A DNA stretch of 64,000 nucleotides from Gemmataceae bacterium (GTDB taxonomy: Bacteria > Planctomycetota > Planctomycetia > Gemmatales > Gemmataceae): contig JAHBXO010000026.1 in the NCBI GenBank assembly GCA_019636445.1, positions 1 through 64,000 on the forward strand, written 5' to 3'. A program made the position numbers and the translations under genes. Of the stretch, positions 40,294 to 49,281 are shown in pieces. The number at the start of each line of letters is the position of its first letter. Within the stretch, counting starts at the first letter, position 1. Under the pieces are notes generated by a model. The model saw only the letters and a program-made list of their open reading frames with translations. It did no database searches and had not been told where the DNA came from.

Positions 40294-40310
40294 TTGAGAT
40301 TGAATCTCAA
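40294..40310 (-). promoter_or_regulatory. Fur-like palindrome upstream of the feo operon
   Basis: A perfect 8-1-8 palindrome, TTGAGATT-G-AATCTCAA, lies 15 bp before the first feoA start and is followed on the plus strand by ATCATTATC. Its TGA...TCA ends and its length resemble Fur boxes (TGATAAT-n-ATTATCA). Iron-dependent repression by a Fur-family protein is the natural inference; a DtxR-type protein is not excluded. Confidence 0.65.
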
Positions 40311-40354
40311 ATCATTATCGCCGACTGCCCCCTTACCGTCAAGCGCCGACCGGG

Positions 40355-42064
40355 CTATTCCGCCGGAAAGGCGACCGTCGTCAACCGCTTCAACTCGGCC
40401 CGAACGTCGGAACCCTCGAAGAACGAGAGCCACCCCCGGACGCGCCGGCTCTCACCCGGCGGGCAATCCTCAACCACGGGGTCGGCATGTAGGCACGGGC
40501 ACGGCGGGTTGCCCCACGCCCGGCCACAGCGCTCCCAACCGGTGATGATCCAGCGCTTTCCGGTCTTGTCCTGGCACGCGGCGAACGGGGCCTCGAAGAC
40601 TTTGTTCGCGTTTGTGCGATCCTCGAACCCCTTGAGGCCGGCGAGCATCACGCACATTTGCACGCGCAGACCGGTCAGCATCTCCGCCGAGCCGTTCGTC
40701 ACGCGGAACTCCATCCGGACACCCTCCTTGGCCGGTGTGATGCGCGACGAAAGCTCCACCTTGTTCGGCAATTTGCGATTCAGTTCGAGCGAACCGTCAG
40801 GCTTTCGCGTCCACTCCAGTGGCTCCAACTCGACTAGCTTCTTGTCCCAGAACGTCGGGATGTGCGTGTGGGCGAGGTACAGCAACTCCGGTTTCTTCGG
40901 CGTCGGCTCGAACCAGACTGCCTCCGGTGTGTCGGCGACGGCGTAGCCGCCGTCGGGCCACGGCGCGAAGACGCTCGCTTTCGTCTCGCGCTGCGGTCGG
41001 ATCATGCCGTCGCGGAATCCGATGCGCGGATGCCGACCGCCGGGGTACGGTAGCACGCTGGGACGAGGCGCCTTCGCATCGATGTTCAGTCGCTTCGCGG
41101 CGGCATTCACCTCCTCCGCCGTCAGGCCGAGCGCAGCGCCGGTCTCCGAAGGCGTGAAACGATGGTGGACGAGCATGTTCGTCAGCCAGAATTTCAACTC
41201 GTCATCCGATTTCGCCAATCGGACATCGTCGAGCGGCTTCCCGGCGGCGATGCGGGCCTTTCGGTCTTCGATCGCGCCCCACGGATCGTTCGGGACCACT
41301 TCGGAATCGACGTACTTCGCCAGGTCGCGCATCGCGATGACCGTGTACTTTTCGTCGGCCAGATACTTCAAAAATGTTTCGAACGATTCCTGTTTCGTGG
41401 TCACCCAATCGTGGGCCGTGTCCGGCACGCCGTGGAACTGCAGCACCGCGATCCGCCCGTGTTTCGCCTTCGCCAGCGCCGTTTTGAGATTATCGAGCGT
41501 CCATGTCGGCCGTGCGTCGCCCGTCGTCGGCACCAGCAACGGATGATCGAGGTTCGGCTCATAAGCGATCCCTTGGCCATCCTTGTACGCGTACTCCGGA
41601 CTGCCGCCGCGGCGCGCGAAGCGGATCCCGTGGTCCTTCAGGATGGCGAGTGCGGCCTTGTGGATCGCGTTGCCGGGATAGGCGAAGCTGGTCGGCTTTG
41701 GAATGCCATGCTCCCGGCAGCGATCACTAATCCCCTTCAACTGAGCCGACAGATCGCGGAGTGTCTTCTCCGTCACGCCCAGGTGGTCCTTCGTGTGGTT
41801 GCCGATCTCGAAGCCGTCCTTGTGGAGCTGCGCGATTTGCTCCCACGTCATGTAGTCCTTCTTGTTCGAGGCGAAGTCCCAGCCTTCCGTGACGAAGAAT
41901 GTCGCGCCGAACCGGTGCTTTTGAAGCAACGGCCGGGCGACCGTGTAATGTGAGCGGCTGGCATCGTCGAAGGTCAGTACGACAAGCTTGTCGGGGATCG
42001 GCTCGAGGGCGAATACCGGTCCCGACGCGAGGATGAGGACCAGGAACAAAGCGAGTATTCGCAT
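40355..42064 (-). CDS. Secreted polysaccharide deacetylase (NodB family)
   Basis: This 569-residue protein has a signal peptide (MRILALFLVLILASGPVFA) and an N-terminal NodB-type deacetylase domain (about 25-260). The catalytic motif 1 is TFDDAS (31-36). Motif 2 is NHTKDH (89-94, with His90 and His94 as metal ligands), followed by the arginine-bearing SFAYPGNA. QFHGVPDTAHD supplies the C-terminal His. A 300-residue C-terminal region has no recognised domain; it contains ELLYLAHTHIPTFWDKK and a cluster of cysteines near the end (WERCGRAWGNPPCPCLHADP). It likely removes acetyl groups from a polysaccharide outside the cytoplasmic membrane. It lies upstream of the feo operon on the same strand. 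Confidence 0.87.
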   Translation of the reverse strand: MRILALFLVLILASGPVFALEPIPDKLVVLTFDDASRSHYTVARPLLQKHRFGATFFVTEGWDFASNKKDYMTWEQIAQLHKDGFEIGNHTKDHLGVTEKTLRDLSAQLKGISDRCREHGIPKPTSFAYPGNAIHKAALAILKDHGIRFARRGGSPEYAYKDGQGIAYEPNLDHPLLVPTTGDARPTWTLDNLKTALAKAKHGRIAVLQFHGVPDTAHDWVTTKQESFETFLKYLADEKYTVIAMRDLAKYVDSEVVPNDPWGAIEDRKARIAAGKPLDDVRLAKSDDELKFWLTNMLVHHRFTPSETGAALGLTAEEVNAAAKRLNIDAKAPRPSVLPYPGGRHPRIGFRDGMIRPQRETKASVFAPWPDGGYAVADTPEAVWFEPTPKKPELLYLAHTHIPTFWDKKLVELEPLEWTRKPDGSLELNRKLPNKVELSSRITPAKEGVRMEFRVTNGSAEMLTGLRVQMCVMLAGLKGFEDRTNANKVFEAPFAACQDKTGKRWIITGWERCGRAWGNPPCPCLHADPVVEDCPPGESRRVRGWLSFFEGSDVRAELKRLTTVAFPAE

Positions 42065-42080
42065 GCGGTTCTCTATCGGG

Positions 42081-44729
42081 TCAATCGATATACAGGAAGC
42101 GGTTGCCCGCGAGGAGCGCCTGGCAGTAGGCGGCGAGGGCGGCGTCGACCGGTTGGGCCGCCGGAACCGGCGCGGATTTGCCCTTCACCTTCGTCGGCGC
42201 CTTTGATTCGCCCCCGGCGGGTTTTGTGGCAGGCTGCTTAGCCAATTCGGCGGACATCTCGTTGATGAACGCGACGGCGCGTTCGGCTTCGGAATCCGAC
42301 GGCGCCGCGCCGTACACCAACGTCCACGCTCGCGTCGCCTGGGCTTTGCGGTCCGATCCCGCATCGGCGATCACGCGCCGGGCGAACGCCTCGCTCCGCG
42401 CCAGGACGAAGCCGTTGTTCATCAGGAACAGCGACTGCGGCGCGACCGTCGACCGGTTGCGTGTCTCGCAATTGGGTTCGACCACGGCCCAATCGAACGC
42501 GTCCAGCACGGCGAGCGGCCGCGACCGGCGCACCTGCACGTACACGCTGCGGCGGAACTCTTCGCCGGGCGCGAGCGATTCGTCGCCGAGCTTGTAGCCC
42601 GCGCCATCGCGGTTCGCCATGCCTAGCACAGTCTGGCCGACATCATCCTCCATGACCGGGATCGGTGGCCCGCCCGCCTTCACGTTCAGTTGGCCGCTCA
42701 CCACGAGCATCGCGTCGCGCAGACTTTCGGCATCGAGCCGACGCAGCGTGAACCGGCCGAGCAGCCGGTTGTCCGGGTCGGCGGCGTCCTTCGCAGCATC
42801 GCGCACCGACGATTGCCGGTAGGCAGTGGAGGTCATGAGGAGCTTGTGGAATTTCTTGAGGCTCCAGCCGTTGGCGACGAACTCCGCGGCGAGCCAGTCG
42901 AGCAGTTCCGGATGCGTGGGTCGTTCGCCAAGTCGGCCGAAGTCGCCGGGCGTGCCGACGAGTCCGCGGCCGAAATGGTGCATCCAGACGCGATTGACGA
43001 GGACACGGGCAACAAGCGGGTTCTTCGGATCGGTAAGCCAGCGAGCGAACGCCAGTCGCCGGCCGGTCGTCGCCATCCCTTCCGTCTTGCGGTCGATATA
43101 CGGCAGAGTTTCTTCCAGGATCGACAGTGCCCCGGGCGCGACGACTTGCTTCGGTTGGTCGGGGTCCCCGCGGTGGTGCAGTCGCGTCGGCGGCGCACGG
43201 CCCGGCTCTTCGGTCAGCGCACGGATGAATTCCTCCTTCGGCTTCTTCGCCCGCTCCGCCGCGGCCGCCGCGGCCATCGACTTCAACTGCTCCGCCGCCT
43301 TGTTGTCGTACAGGTACAGGCTGCCCGAATTCACGTTCAAACTCGGATATTTCGACATCAGTGCTTTCTGCTCGGCACTCCACTTCGCAGTCGGCAACTT
43401 CTTCGCGGCCCGCGCCTTCTCGCGATCGGCTTCCGGCAACTTCGCGAACTCCTTCTCCAGAGTCGCCGCGATGAACTCGTCTTGCTTCTTCAATCGCTCC
43501 GCGTCGAGTTTTTTCGCTCGCTCTTCGCAAGCCGCCGCGGTGGTCCGGTCCGCGTCGGTGTAGAGCGACACTTGCCGCGCCGCCGGCGGTTTCCATGCGG
43601 TCGGGTCGAACGCCGGCTCCAGAACGGCACGCAACCGGTAGAAGTCGGTTTGCGGGATCGGGTCATACCGGTGGTTGTGACAGCGCGCGCACGTGACCGT
43701 CATTCCCAGGAGCGAACTGGAAACGATCTGAATCGTGTCGGCGAGCACCTGATTGCGAGCGACCTTCTGGTCCGCGCCGGGGTTGCCGGAGCCGTCGGGG
43801 GCCATGCGCAGAAAACCGGTCGCGGACAGCTTCTCACGGTCTTCCATCGAAAGGTTCGCGAGCGGGCGTTTCACGAGTTCGTCGCCCGCAATCTGTTCGA
43901 GGATGAACCGATCGTATGGCTTGTCGGCGTTATGGCTGGCGATGACGTAATCACGGTATCGCCATGCGGTGGTGCGAATCGGATCGGCCTGATCGAACCC
44001 TTCACTGTCGGCATAACCGGCGACGTCGAGCCAGTGCCGACCCCAGCGCTCGCCATAGGCCGCGGACGCCAACAACCGATCGAGGAGTTTCTCGTAGGCG
44101 TCGGGGGAAGCATCCTTCTGGAAGGTGTCGATCTCGTCGAGGGTGGGCGGCAGGCCGGTGAGGTCGAAGCTCGCGCGGCGAATCAACGTGAGTTTGTCGG
44201 CATCGGTGTTGAAGCCAAAACCTTTCGCCCGCAACGGTGCGAGCAGCCAGGCGTCGACGGGATTGCGTGCCCGCTCTTCCGGCTTAGCAGGTGGCGGCGA
44301 GCGTTTCGTGACCGGTTGGAACGCCCACCAAGCCCGATCCTCCGGTGTGATCGGCATGCCGAGCGCCAGCGATTCCGGTTCGGCTCGCTCCGTCTTCGCC
44401 CCGGCGGCGACCCACCGTGCGAGCGTGTCGATCGCGGCGGCGTCGAGTTTCTTCTTCCCCGGCGGCATCTCTCCCGACCGCACCCGAACAAGGAGCGGGC
44501 TATCGTCCGGCTTTCCGGGCACGATGGCCGGGCCGGACTTGCCCCCTTCCAGCAGAAGCCGGCGCAAGCGAACATCGAGATCACCCTTCGGCTTCTCGGC
44601 TTCGCCGTGGCACTCGAAGCAGTACGCCTTCAGAATCGGCCGCACGTGGGTTTCAAATGTCGGCGCGTCCGCCGCGCACGTCGGACCAACGAGAACGATG
44701 CCGACAATTAACGAAAGAAGGATTCGCAT
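42081..44729 (-). CDS. PSCyt1-DUF1549-DUF1553 (PSD1) secreted protein, unpaired
   Basis: This 882-residue protein starts with a signal peptide (MRILLSLIVGIVLVGPTCAAD). It has a planctomycete cytochrome c-type domain (HVRPILKAYCFECHGEAEKP, CxxCH for haem, then VRSGEMPPGKKKLDAAAIDTL). DUF1549 follows (RASFDLTGLPPTLDEIDTF; CARCHNHRYDPIPQTD, a second CxxCH), then DUF1553 (DPKNPLVARVLVNRVWMHHF; SLFLMNNGFVLARSEAFARR). This is a complete PSD1-type protein. No DUF1501 partner lies beside it, unlike the other two loci in the window. A 60-residue segment rich in Lys and Ala after the second CxxCH lies between DUF1549 and DUF1553. It is divergent from pxpA. Confidence 0.9.
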   Translation of the reverse strand: MRILLSLIVGIVLVGPTCAADAPTFETHVRPILKAYCFECHGEAEKPKGDLDVRLRRLLLEGGKSGPAIVPGKPDDSPLLVRVRSGEMPPGKKKLDAAAIDTLARWVAAGAKTERAEPESLALGMPITPEDRAWWAFQPVTKRSPPPAKPEERARNPVDAWLLAPLRAKGFGFNTDADKLTLIRRASFDLTGLPPTLDEIDTFQKDASPDAYEKLLDRLLASAAYGERWGRHWLDVAGYADSEGFDQADPIRTTAWRYRDYVIASHNADKPYDRFILEQIAGDELVKRPLANLSMEDREKLSATGFLRMAPDGSGNPGADQKVARNQVLADTIQIVSSSLLGMTVTCARCHNHRYDPIPQTDFYRLRAVLEPAFDPTAWKPPAARQVSLYTDADRTTAAACEERAKKLDAERLKKQDEFIAATLEKEFAKLPEADREKARAAKKLPTAKWSAEQKALMSKYPSLNVNSGSLYLYDNKAAEQLKSMAAAAAAERAKKPKEEFIRALTEEPGRAPPTRLHHRGDPDQPKQVVAPGALSILEETLPYIDRKTEGMATTGRRLAFARWLTDPKNPLVARVLVNRVWMHHFGRGLVGTPGDFGRLGERPTHPELLDWLAAEFVANGWSLKKFHKLLMTSTAYRQSSVRDAAKDAADPDNRLLGRFTLRRLDAESLRDAMLVVSGQLNVKAGGPPIPVMEDDVGQTVLGMANRDGAGYKLGDESLAPGEEFRRSVYVQVRRSRPLAVLDAFDWAVVEPNCETRNRSTVAPQSLFLMNNGFVLARSEAFARRVIADAGSDRKAQATRAWTLVYGAAPSDSEAERAVAFINEMSAELAKQPATKPAGGESKAPTKVKGKSAPVPAAQPVDAALAAYCQALLAGNRFLYID

Positions 44730-44928
44730 GGGAACAAAGCTCGGCGGCGAGGACCGGAACGGTCCGCATGGGGTGGGTGATAATAGGTTCGCAAACGCCG
44801 CACGGTCTGTCAAGGAACCGGTCGAAACCGAAACCCCCGCACGGTCATCTTGACCGATTTTGCCGATTCCGCGTTTTCTTCGGATTCTCCTCTTGCGCGC
44901 CTCGGCGCGTGTCATTAAACTTTGCCCC

Positions 44929-45636
44929 ATGCTCATCGACCTGAATGCGGATTTGGGCGAGGGCATCGGCAAGGATGCCGCATTATTGACCCTCGTTACG
45001 TCGGCGAACGTCTGCTGCGGCTTCCACGCCGGCGACGCCGACAGCGCGCGCGCCACCTTGGAAATGGCAGCGCAGCATGGGGTCGTCGTCGGTGCGCATC
45101 CCGGCTATGCGGACCGCGTGAACTTCGGACGCGCCGAGCAATCCCTGACCGATCGGCAAGTGGCCACTCTCGCGATCCACCAGATCGGCGCGCTGGTGGG
45201 GTTGTCGCGGATTTGCCGGTCGTACGTGCGCTACTTGAAGCCGCACGGTGCGTTGTACCACCAGGCGTGCCGCGACCCGGGCTATGCGAAGCCCCTGGTG
45301 GCCGCAGCGTTCCTCTACGGACTGTCGATCGTGGGTCTGCCCGGTTCGGAACTGGAGCGCGCAGCCGCGGCGGTGGGATTGCCCTTCGTACCGGAGGGGT
45401 ACGCGGACCGGCGCTATCGGCCGGATGGCACGTTGGTACCGCGAACGGAGCCGAACGCACTGATCGACGATCCCTCGGAAGCAGTGGATCAGGTGGAACG
45501 CCTGGTGCGGGATGGCGGTGTGCGGACGATCTGCATTCATGGGGATTCACCTGGAGCGGTGGAGTTCGCGGAACGGCTGCGCCAGGGGCTGGCGGCACGC
45601 GGGCACACGTTCGGCGCGTTCGCGAACGGGTCGTAA
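44929..45636 (+). CDS. pxpA: 5-oxoprolinase subunit A (LamB/YcsF family)
   Basis: This 235-residue protein carries the LamB/YcsF signature from the first residues (MLIDLNADLGEGIGKDAALL), then TSANVCCGFHAGDAD, VVVGAHPGYADR, and RYLKPHGALYHQA. PxpA works with PxpB and PxpC to hydrolyse 5-oxoproline to glutamate using ATP. The C-terminal IHGDSPGAVEFAERLRQGL is also typical. The upstream in-frame Met at 44860 would add a hydrophobic tail not found in the family, so I chose the Met before LIDLNADLGEG. No pxpB or pxpC gene is adjacent. Confidence 0.92.
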   Translation: MLIDLNADLGEGIGKDAALLTLVTSANVCCGFHAGDADSARATLEMAAQHGVVVGAHPGYADRVNFGRAEQSLTDRQVATLAIHQIGALVGLSRICRSYVRYLKPHGALYHQACRDPGYAKPLVAAAFLYGLSIVGLPGSELERAAAAVGLPFVPEGYADRRYRPDGTLVPRTEPNALIDDPSEAVDQVERLVRDGGVRTICIHGDSPGAVEFAERLRQGLAARGHTFGAFANGS

Positions 45637-45971
45637 TCAAGGAAGCAACGGGCGCGAAGATGCCGGGATTTCAGCCGGGAATCGATCCGACGCGAGCCGG
45701 AAGTCAAGCAAAAGTCGCGCTCTTGCGCACGCGGAAAAGATTGCCCATTCCCGTGCAGTCGGCTTATCCGGTGCAACCGGGCGGCAATTCCGCGATTTCG
45801 TCCGTTTTGACTCAAGTGTCCGCTAGGCTCGGATTGACCGCGCTCTAGGGTCACCGTAGACTTCTGCGGTTCACCCGATTCGAGCCGCGATTACCGCTAC
45901 CGACGTGCGTTCGAAGTCCCCTCGACGGACGACGTTCGGAGTTCGGAAACAACACGGGATACCAGGTTGCC
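45637..45971. other. Intergenic region with nothing recognised
   Basis: About 335 bases after pxpA and before the hydrolase gene. I see no convincing reading frame, repeat, terminator or RNA gene in it. It contains CCGGGATTTCAGCCGGGAAT, a short imperfect repeat, and probably the promoter of the next gene. Confidence 0.5.
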
Positions 45972-46706
45972 ATGCCCAACATGAACCACTGGCGGATGGA
46001 TCGCCTCCACGAGGGGTATGATGTTGCGGACGAGCCGATGCTCGGCTTGCCGATCCGCACGAAACTGCCCGACGCTTACGAGCCGGGCTACGCCTATCCT
46101 TTGCTGGTGCTGTTCCACGGTCGGGGTGGAAACGAGGAACAGGTCCTCCGCGTCTGCCCGAAGATCTCCTCACAGAATTTCGTGTACCTGAGCATTCGCG
46201 GCCCGCAACCACTGGGTCGGCGACCCAGCGGCCAGAAGGGTTTCGGCTGGGAACACCCGAGCGCCGATACGATGTTCGGCGAATACGTCCGCCTCGCCGT
46301 GGAACTCACCCGCCGCACCTACCACATTCACTCCGAGCGGGTGTACCTGGTTGGCGTGAACGAAGGCTGCGACGCGGCCTACCGCGCCGGATTCGCCCTC
46401 GCGGGCAAGGTCGCCGGCGTCGTCGCCCTGAATGGTGCGATGCCCCGCAACGCCGAAGGCCGCCCGGCCCTCAACCTCGCCGACGCCGCCCAACTCCGCC
46501 TCTTCCTCGGCCAGAGCGCCCATGCCCCCGACTCGCTCCGCATCGCAATGGACGAGGACTTCGCCCTGCTCGACGCTGCCGGCGCGAACGTCCGCAAGTC
46601 GGAGTACACCTCCGAAAAGATCCACGCGAGCACGCTCCGCGAGATCAACCACTGGGTGGTGGACGCCGTGAACGCCGAGCACGACCTCTACGCCATCCGC
46701 GATTGA
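45972..46706 (+). CDS. Alpha/beta-hydrolase-fold esterase-like protein lacking the catalytic Ser
   Basis: This 244-residue protein has the fold of the phospholipase/carboxylesterase family: LLVLFHGRGGNEEQ (45-57) is the HGxGG oxyanion block, followed by SIRGPQPLGRRPSGQKGFGW. The nucleophile elbow that should be GxSxG reads GVNEG (128-132), with Asn130 replacing Ser. The usual late Asp-Gly-x-x-Asp block is not evident either, although a His is present near INHWVVD. The rest is intact, so it may have lost esterase activity and act as a binding protein. It starts with ATG 335 bp after pxpA and is followed by a hairpin terminator. Confidence 0.75.
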   Translation: MPNMNHWRMDRLHEGYDVADEPMLGLPIRTKLPDAYEPGYAYPLLVLFHGRGGNEEQVLRVCPKISSQNFVYLSIRGPQPLGRRPSGQKGFGWEHPSADTMFGEYVRLAVELTRRTYHIHSERVYLVGVNEGCDAAYRAGFALAGKVAGVVALNGAMPRNAEGRPALNLADAAQLRLFLGQSAHAPDSLRIAMDEDFALLDAAGANVRKSEYTSEKIHASTLREINHWVVDAVNAEHDLYAIRD

Positions 46707-46724
46707 ACCGACTCCGAATCCGAC

Positions 46725-46754
46725 AAACGCGGACGGGTGAGCCCGTCCGCGTTT
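46725..46754 (+). terminator. Terminator after the esterase-like gene
   Basis: A perfect 13-bp stem (aaacgcggacggg / cccgtccgcgttt) with loop TGAG, followed by GCGTTT. It lies 18 bases after the stop codon. The A/T ends of the stem provide the T run. Confidence 0.7.
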
Positions 46755-46814
46755 GCGTTTCCCGACCCGTCGCTACGATGGTGGGAGAGCCTTCCCCACC
46801 CCTTCGAGACGGCG

Positions 46815-47567
46815 ATGAGCAAAGTCATCCTCGCGGCACTGGCCCACCCCGACGACGTCGAGTTCCTCTGCGGCGGCGTCCTGATCCGACTGGCGAAGGA
46901 ACACGGCTGGAGCATTCACGTCGCCACGTCCACGGCCGGGGACTGCGGTTCGACCGAATACCCGCCGCAGGAGATCGCCCGCATCCGCCGCGCCGAGGGG
47001 GCCGCCGCCGCGAAGGCCATTGGCGCGACCTACCACTGCCTCGAACTGCTCGACCTGCGCGTCATCTACAATGAGGAATCGGTCGAGAAGGCGGCTCGGC
47101 TCATTAACGAGGTCCGCGCCGACGTTGTCATCACCCATAGCCCCGAGGACTACCACCTCGACCACGAACAGACGAGCAAGATTGTCCGCGCCGCCACCTT
47201 CGCCGCGCCGATCCCGAACTTCCTCCACGGCCGGCACGTCCACCCGCCGATCGACCGTATCCCGCACCTCTTCTATTGCGACCCGCTCGAAGGGAAGGAC
47301 ATCTACGGCCGACACGTCGAACCGGCGTTCCGCATCGACATCACGAGCGCCATCGAATTGAAATCGAAAATGCTTGAATGCCACGAAAGCCAGCGCGCCT
47401 GGCTGCGCAAGCACCACGGCGTCGACAATCTCGTGCAGTCGATGCGCGACTGGTCCTCATCGCAGGCGAAGGGCACGGCCGCGAAGTACGCCGAAGGCTA
47501 CCGCCAGCACCTCGGCCATAGCTACCCGCAGGACAACATCCTCGGCGCACTGCTCGGGACGATCTGA
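46815..47567 (+). CDS. PIG-L family deacetylase (LmbE-like)
   Basis: This 250-residue zinc-dependent deacetylase begins MSKVILAALAHPDDVEF, with the AHPDD zinc motif at residues 10-14. The other conserved block is THSPEDYHLDHEQTS, where the His residues complete the zinc site. It ends LGALLGTI after a typical region YAEGYRQHLGHSYPQDN. Substrates in the family are N-acetyl sugars such as GlcNAc derivatives or BshB-type intermediates, and none can be chosen from the neighbours. The start with ATG leaves a normal N-terminus; upstream in-frame sequence is repeat-like and not conserved. Confidence 0.9.
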   Translation: MSKVILAALAHPDDVEFLCGGVLIRLAKEHGWSIHVATSTAGDCGSTEYPPQEIARIRRAEGAAAAKAIGATYHCLELLDLRVIYNEESVEKAARLINEVRADVVITHSPEDYHLDHEQTSKIVRAATFAAPIPNFLHGRHVHPPIDRIPHLFYCDPLEGKDIYGRHVEPAFRIDITSAIELKSKMLECHESQRAWLRKHHGVDNLVQSMRDWSSSQAKGTAAKYAEGYRQHLGHSYPQDNILGALLGTI

Positions 47568-47574
47568 AGCAACG

Positions 47575-49131
47575 TCACCGCCGCGGCATCAGTTTCTGCA
47601 ACCCCTCGGCCAGTTCGCGCTGGTCGAGCGTGCCGTTCCGATTCTTGTCCCACTCCCGGAAGTGCTTTTTCATTCCCGCTTCGAGTTCCGCCTCGCTCAC
47701 CTTGCCGTCCTTGTCAGAGTCCAGCGAATCGAGCAACGGCTTCGCCAGCTGCGCACCCGGCCCCTGCGGCGGGCCGCCGAAGTTCGCCCCCGGCACCATG
47801 CCCTGGCTCCGGCCCGCGAGTTGTTCACCCACCGCAGCCGAACGCTTCTGAATGAACTCCGCGATCGGGAACGGTTTGGGCGCGAACGGGTTCCCGGCTG
47901 CGAAGTCCTCCTTCCGCTTCGTCGCCGCAGCCTTCTCCTTCACGATCGATTCCTTCACCAGCGCCTCGATCGCCGCCGCGTCCTTCGCCAGCTTGCCGGA
48001 CGCGAACAGGTCCGCGTGCAACCGCTTCACGTGTTCCCGATACTTCACCTTCACCTCCGGCATCGCGAACAGCCGGTCGATCAGCTTGTTTTCTCCCATG
48101 TGGGGCCGTTCGATGCTGAAGTTCGCCTGTTGGTCGGGCGTGCCGAACATCATGAAACCACCAAACGCCAGGTCGAGATCCCACGGTAGGAAATGAAAGG
48201 TGTTCGTCTTGGGCGACAGGTACAGGTAGTAGTTGTGCCCGAGGCCGATGAAGCTGTCGAGGCTCGCGAGGATCGCCGTCGCGGCCAGGAAGCGCGTCGC
48301 GTTGTCCACGTCCAGATACTGGCGGATCGAGCTACGGAACTCCGCGTCCGTCGACTTGTTGATTAGCCGCGTCAATTCGACCAGCCGCTTCCACGCCGCC
48401 TCGTCCTCCTCGCCGGACTTTGCGTTGTACGCCTTCTCGACGGCCGCCCGCGTGTCGCCCAGGTACGGTAGGCCGCGAATGCCCTCCGGCTTGAGCAGCA
48501 ACCCCTTCCCGTTCCCGAAGTGAGCCTTGAGGAACGACTTGTCCACCTGTTCCACGATCGTGTAGACGCCCAGGAATTCCCGGTCGAACTTTCCCGGCAC
48601 CGTGATCGTCACGTCGGCGAACCCCGTGCGCGGCGCCGGCACGCCCGCGGCACGGAACACTTCGTACGCCAGCGCTTCGCGAGCCTTCGTTGGGTCCACG
48701 ACGCCACTATTCAGGTTCAGCTTCTTCAAATCGCGATACGCGATCTTCGAATCGTAATGGTCGAAGTCGAACTTTAAGGATCGCTTGGCACCGGTTTGCG
48801 ACATGAGGTAGGTGCCGCTCCCCTTGTAGCGGAGGCCGATTTTGGGGAAAAGCTGCCCGTCGATCGACACCGCCGCGGGGACGTACTCGAACTCGTACAT
48901 CATGTTGCCGGCGCCGGCGTCGGGGCTGCCGGGCGCGGGCCTGCCTTCCTGCGCCTTCGGCCGCGGGGCGAACAAGTTCACCGGCGGCGGATCCATCGCC
49001 TTGTAATCCTTGGCGCTCACTTCGATATGGACCTGATGGATGGCCGCGTGACCAAACACCGGAGGCTCCTGCGCCCAAGCGGGATGGGCGGCGAGTACGA
49101 ACACTCCCACGGCCAGTACACGACTCGACAT
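47575..49131 (-). CDS. Secreted CotH-type kinase-like protein with C-terminal EF-hands
   Basis: This 518-residue protein has a signal peptide (MSSRVLAVGVFVLAAHPAWA). The CotH domain (about 25-400) has the family motifs RYKGSGTYLMSQTGAKRSLK, KLNLNSGVVDPTKAREALAY, and FHFLPWDLDLAFGG, which contains the metal-binding DxDxxFG. CotH proteins are atypical protein kinases of the bacterial spore coat; in planctomycetes the role is unknown. The last 70 residues hold two EF-hands: DSDKDGKVSEAELE and DKNRNGTLDQREL. The start is the ATG after GGTGGCATC on the minus strand. It is divergent from the PA14/multihaem gene, with 150 bp between. Confidence 0.88.
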   Translation of the reverse strand: MSSRVLAVGVFVLAAHPAWAQEPPVFGHAAIHQVHIEVSAKDYKAMDPPPVNLFAPRPKAQEGRPAPGSPDAGAGNMMYEFEYVPAAVSIDGQLFPKIGLRYKGSGTYLMSQTGAKRSLKFDFDHYDSKIAYRDLKKLNLNSGVVDPTKAREALAYEVFRAAGVPAPRTGFADVTITVPGKFDREFLGVYTIVEQVDKSFLKAHFGNGKGLLLKPEGIRGLPYLGDTRAAVEKAYNAKSGEEDEAAWKRLVELTRLINKSTDAEFRSSIRQYLDVDNATRFLAATAILASLDSFIGLGHNYYLYLSPKTNTFHFLPWDLDLAFGGFMMFGTPDQQANFSIERPHMGENKLIDRLFAMPEVKVKYREHVKRLHADLFASGKLAKDAAAIEALVKESIVKEKAAATKRKEDFAAGNPFAPKPFPIAEFIQKRSAAVGEQLAGRSQGMVPGANFGGPPQGPGAQLAKPLLDSLDSDKDGKVSEAELEAGMKKHFREWDKNRNGTLDQRELAEGLQKLMPRR

Positions 49132-49281
49132 GATGCCACCGGATGTGAAGGATCGATGTGGGAATGGTAAAGCCGGGAGCGTGAAGGAGCAATGAGTTCG
49201 GATCTCCGCTTCCATCTTGCAGCCGGGCGTCGCATCGGGATAATCAACGGGAACGGAATTCCCACCCCACGGCCCGTCGCC

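Noticed and set aside
45537..45854. A short minus-strand open frame after pxpA
   Set aside because: No domain, codon use unlike the neighbours and overlap with the end of pxpA.
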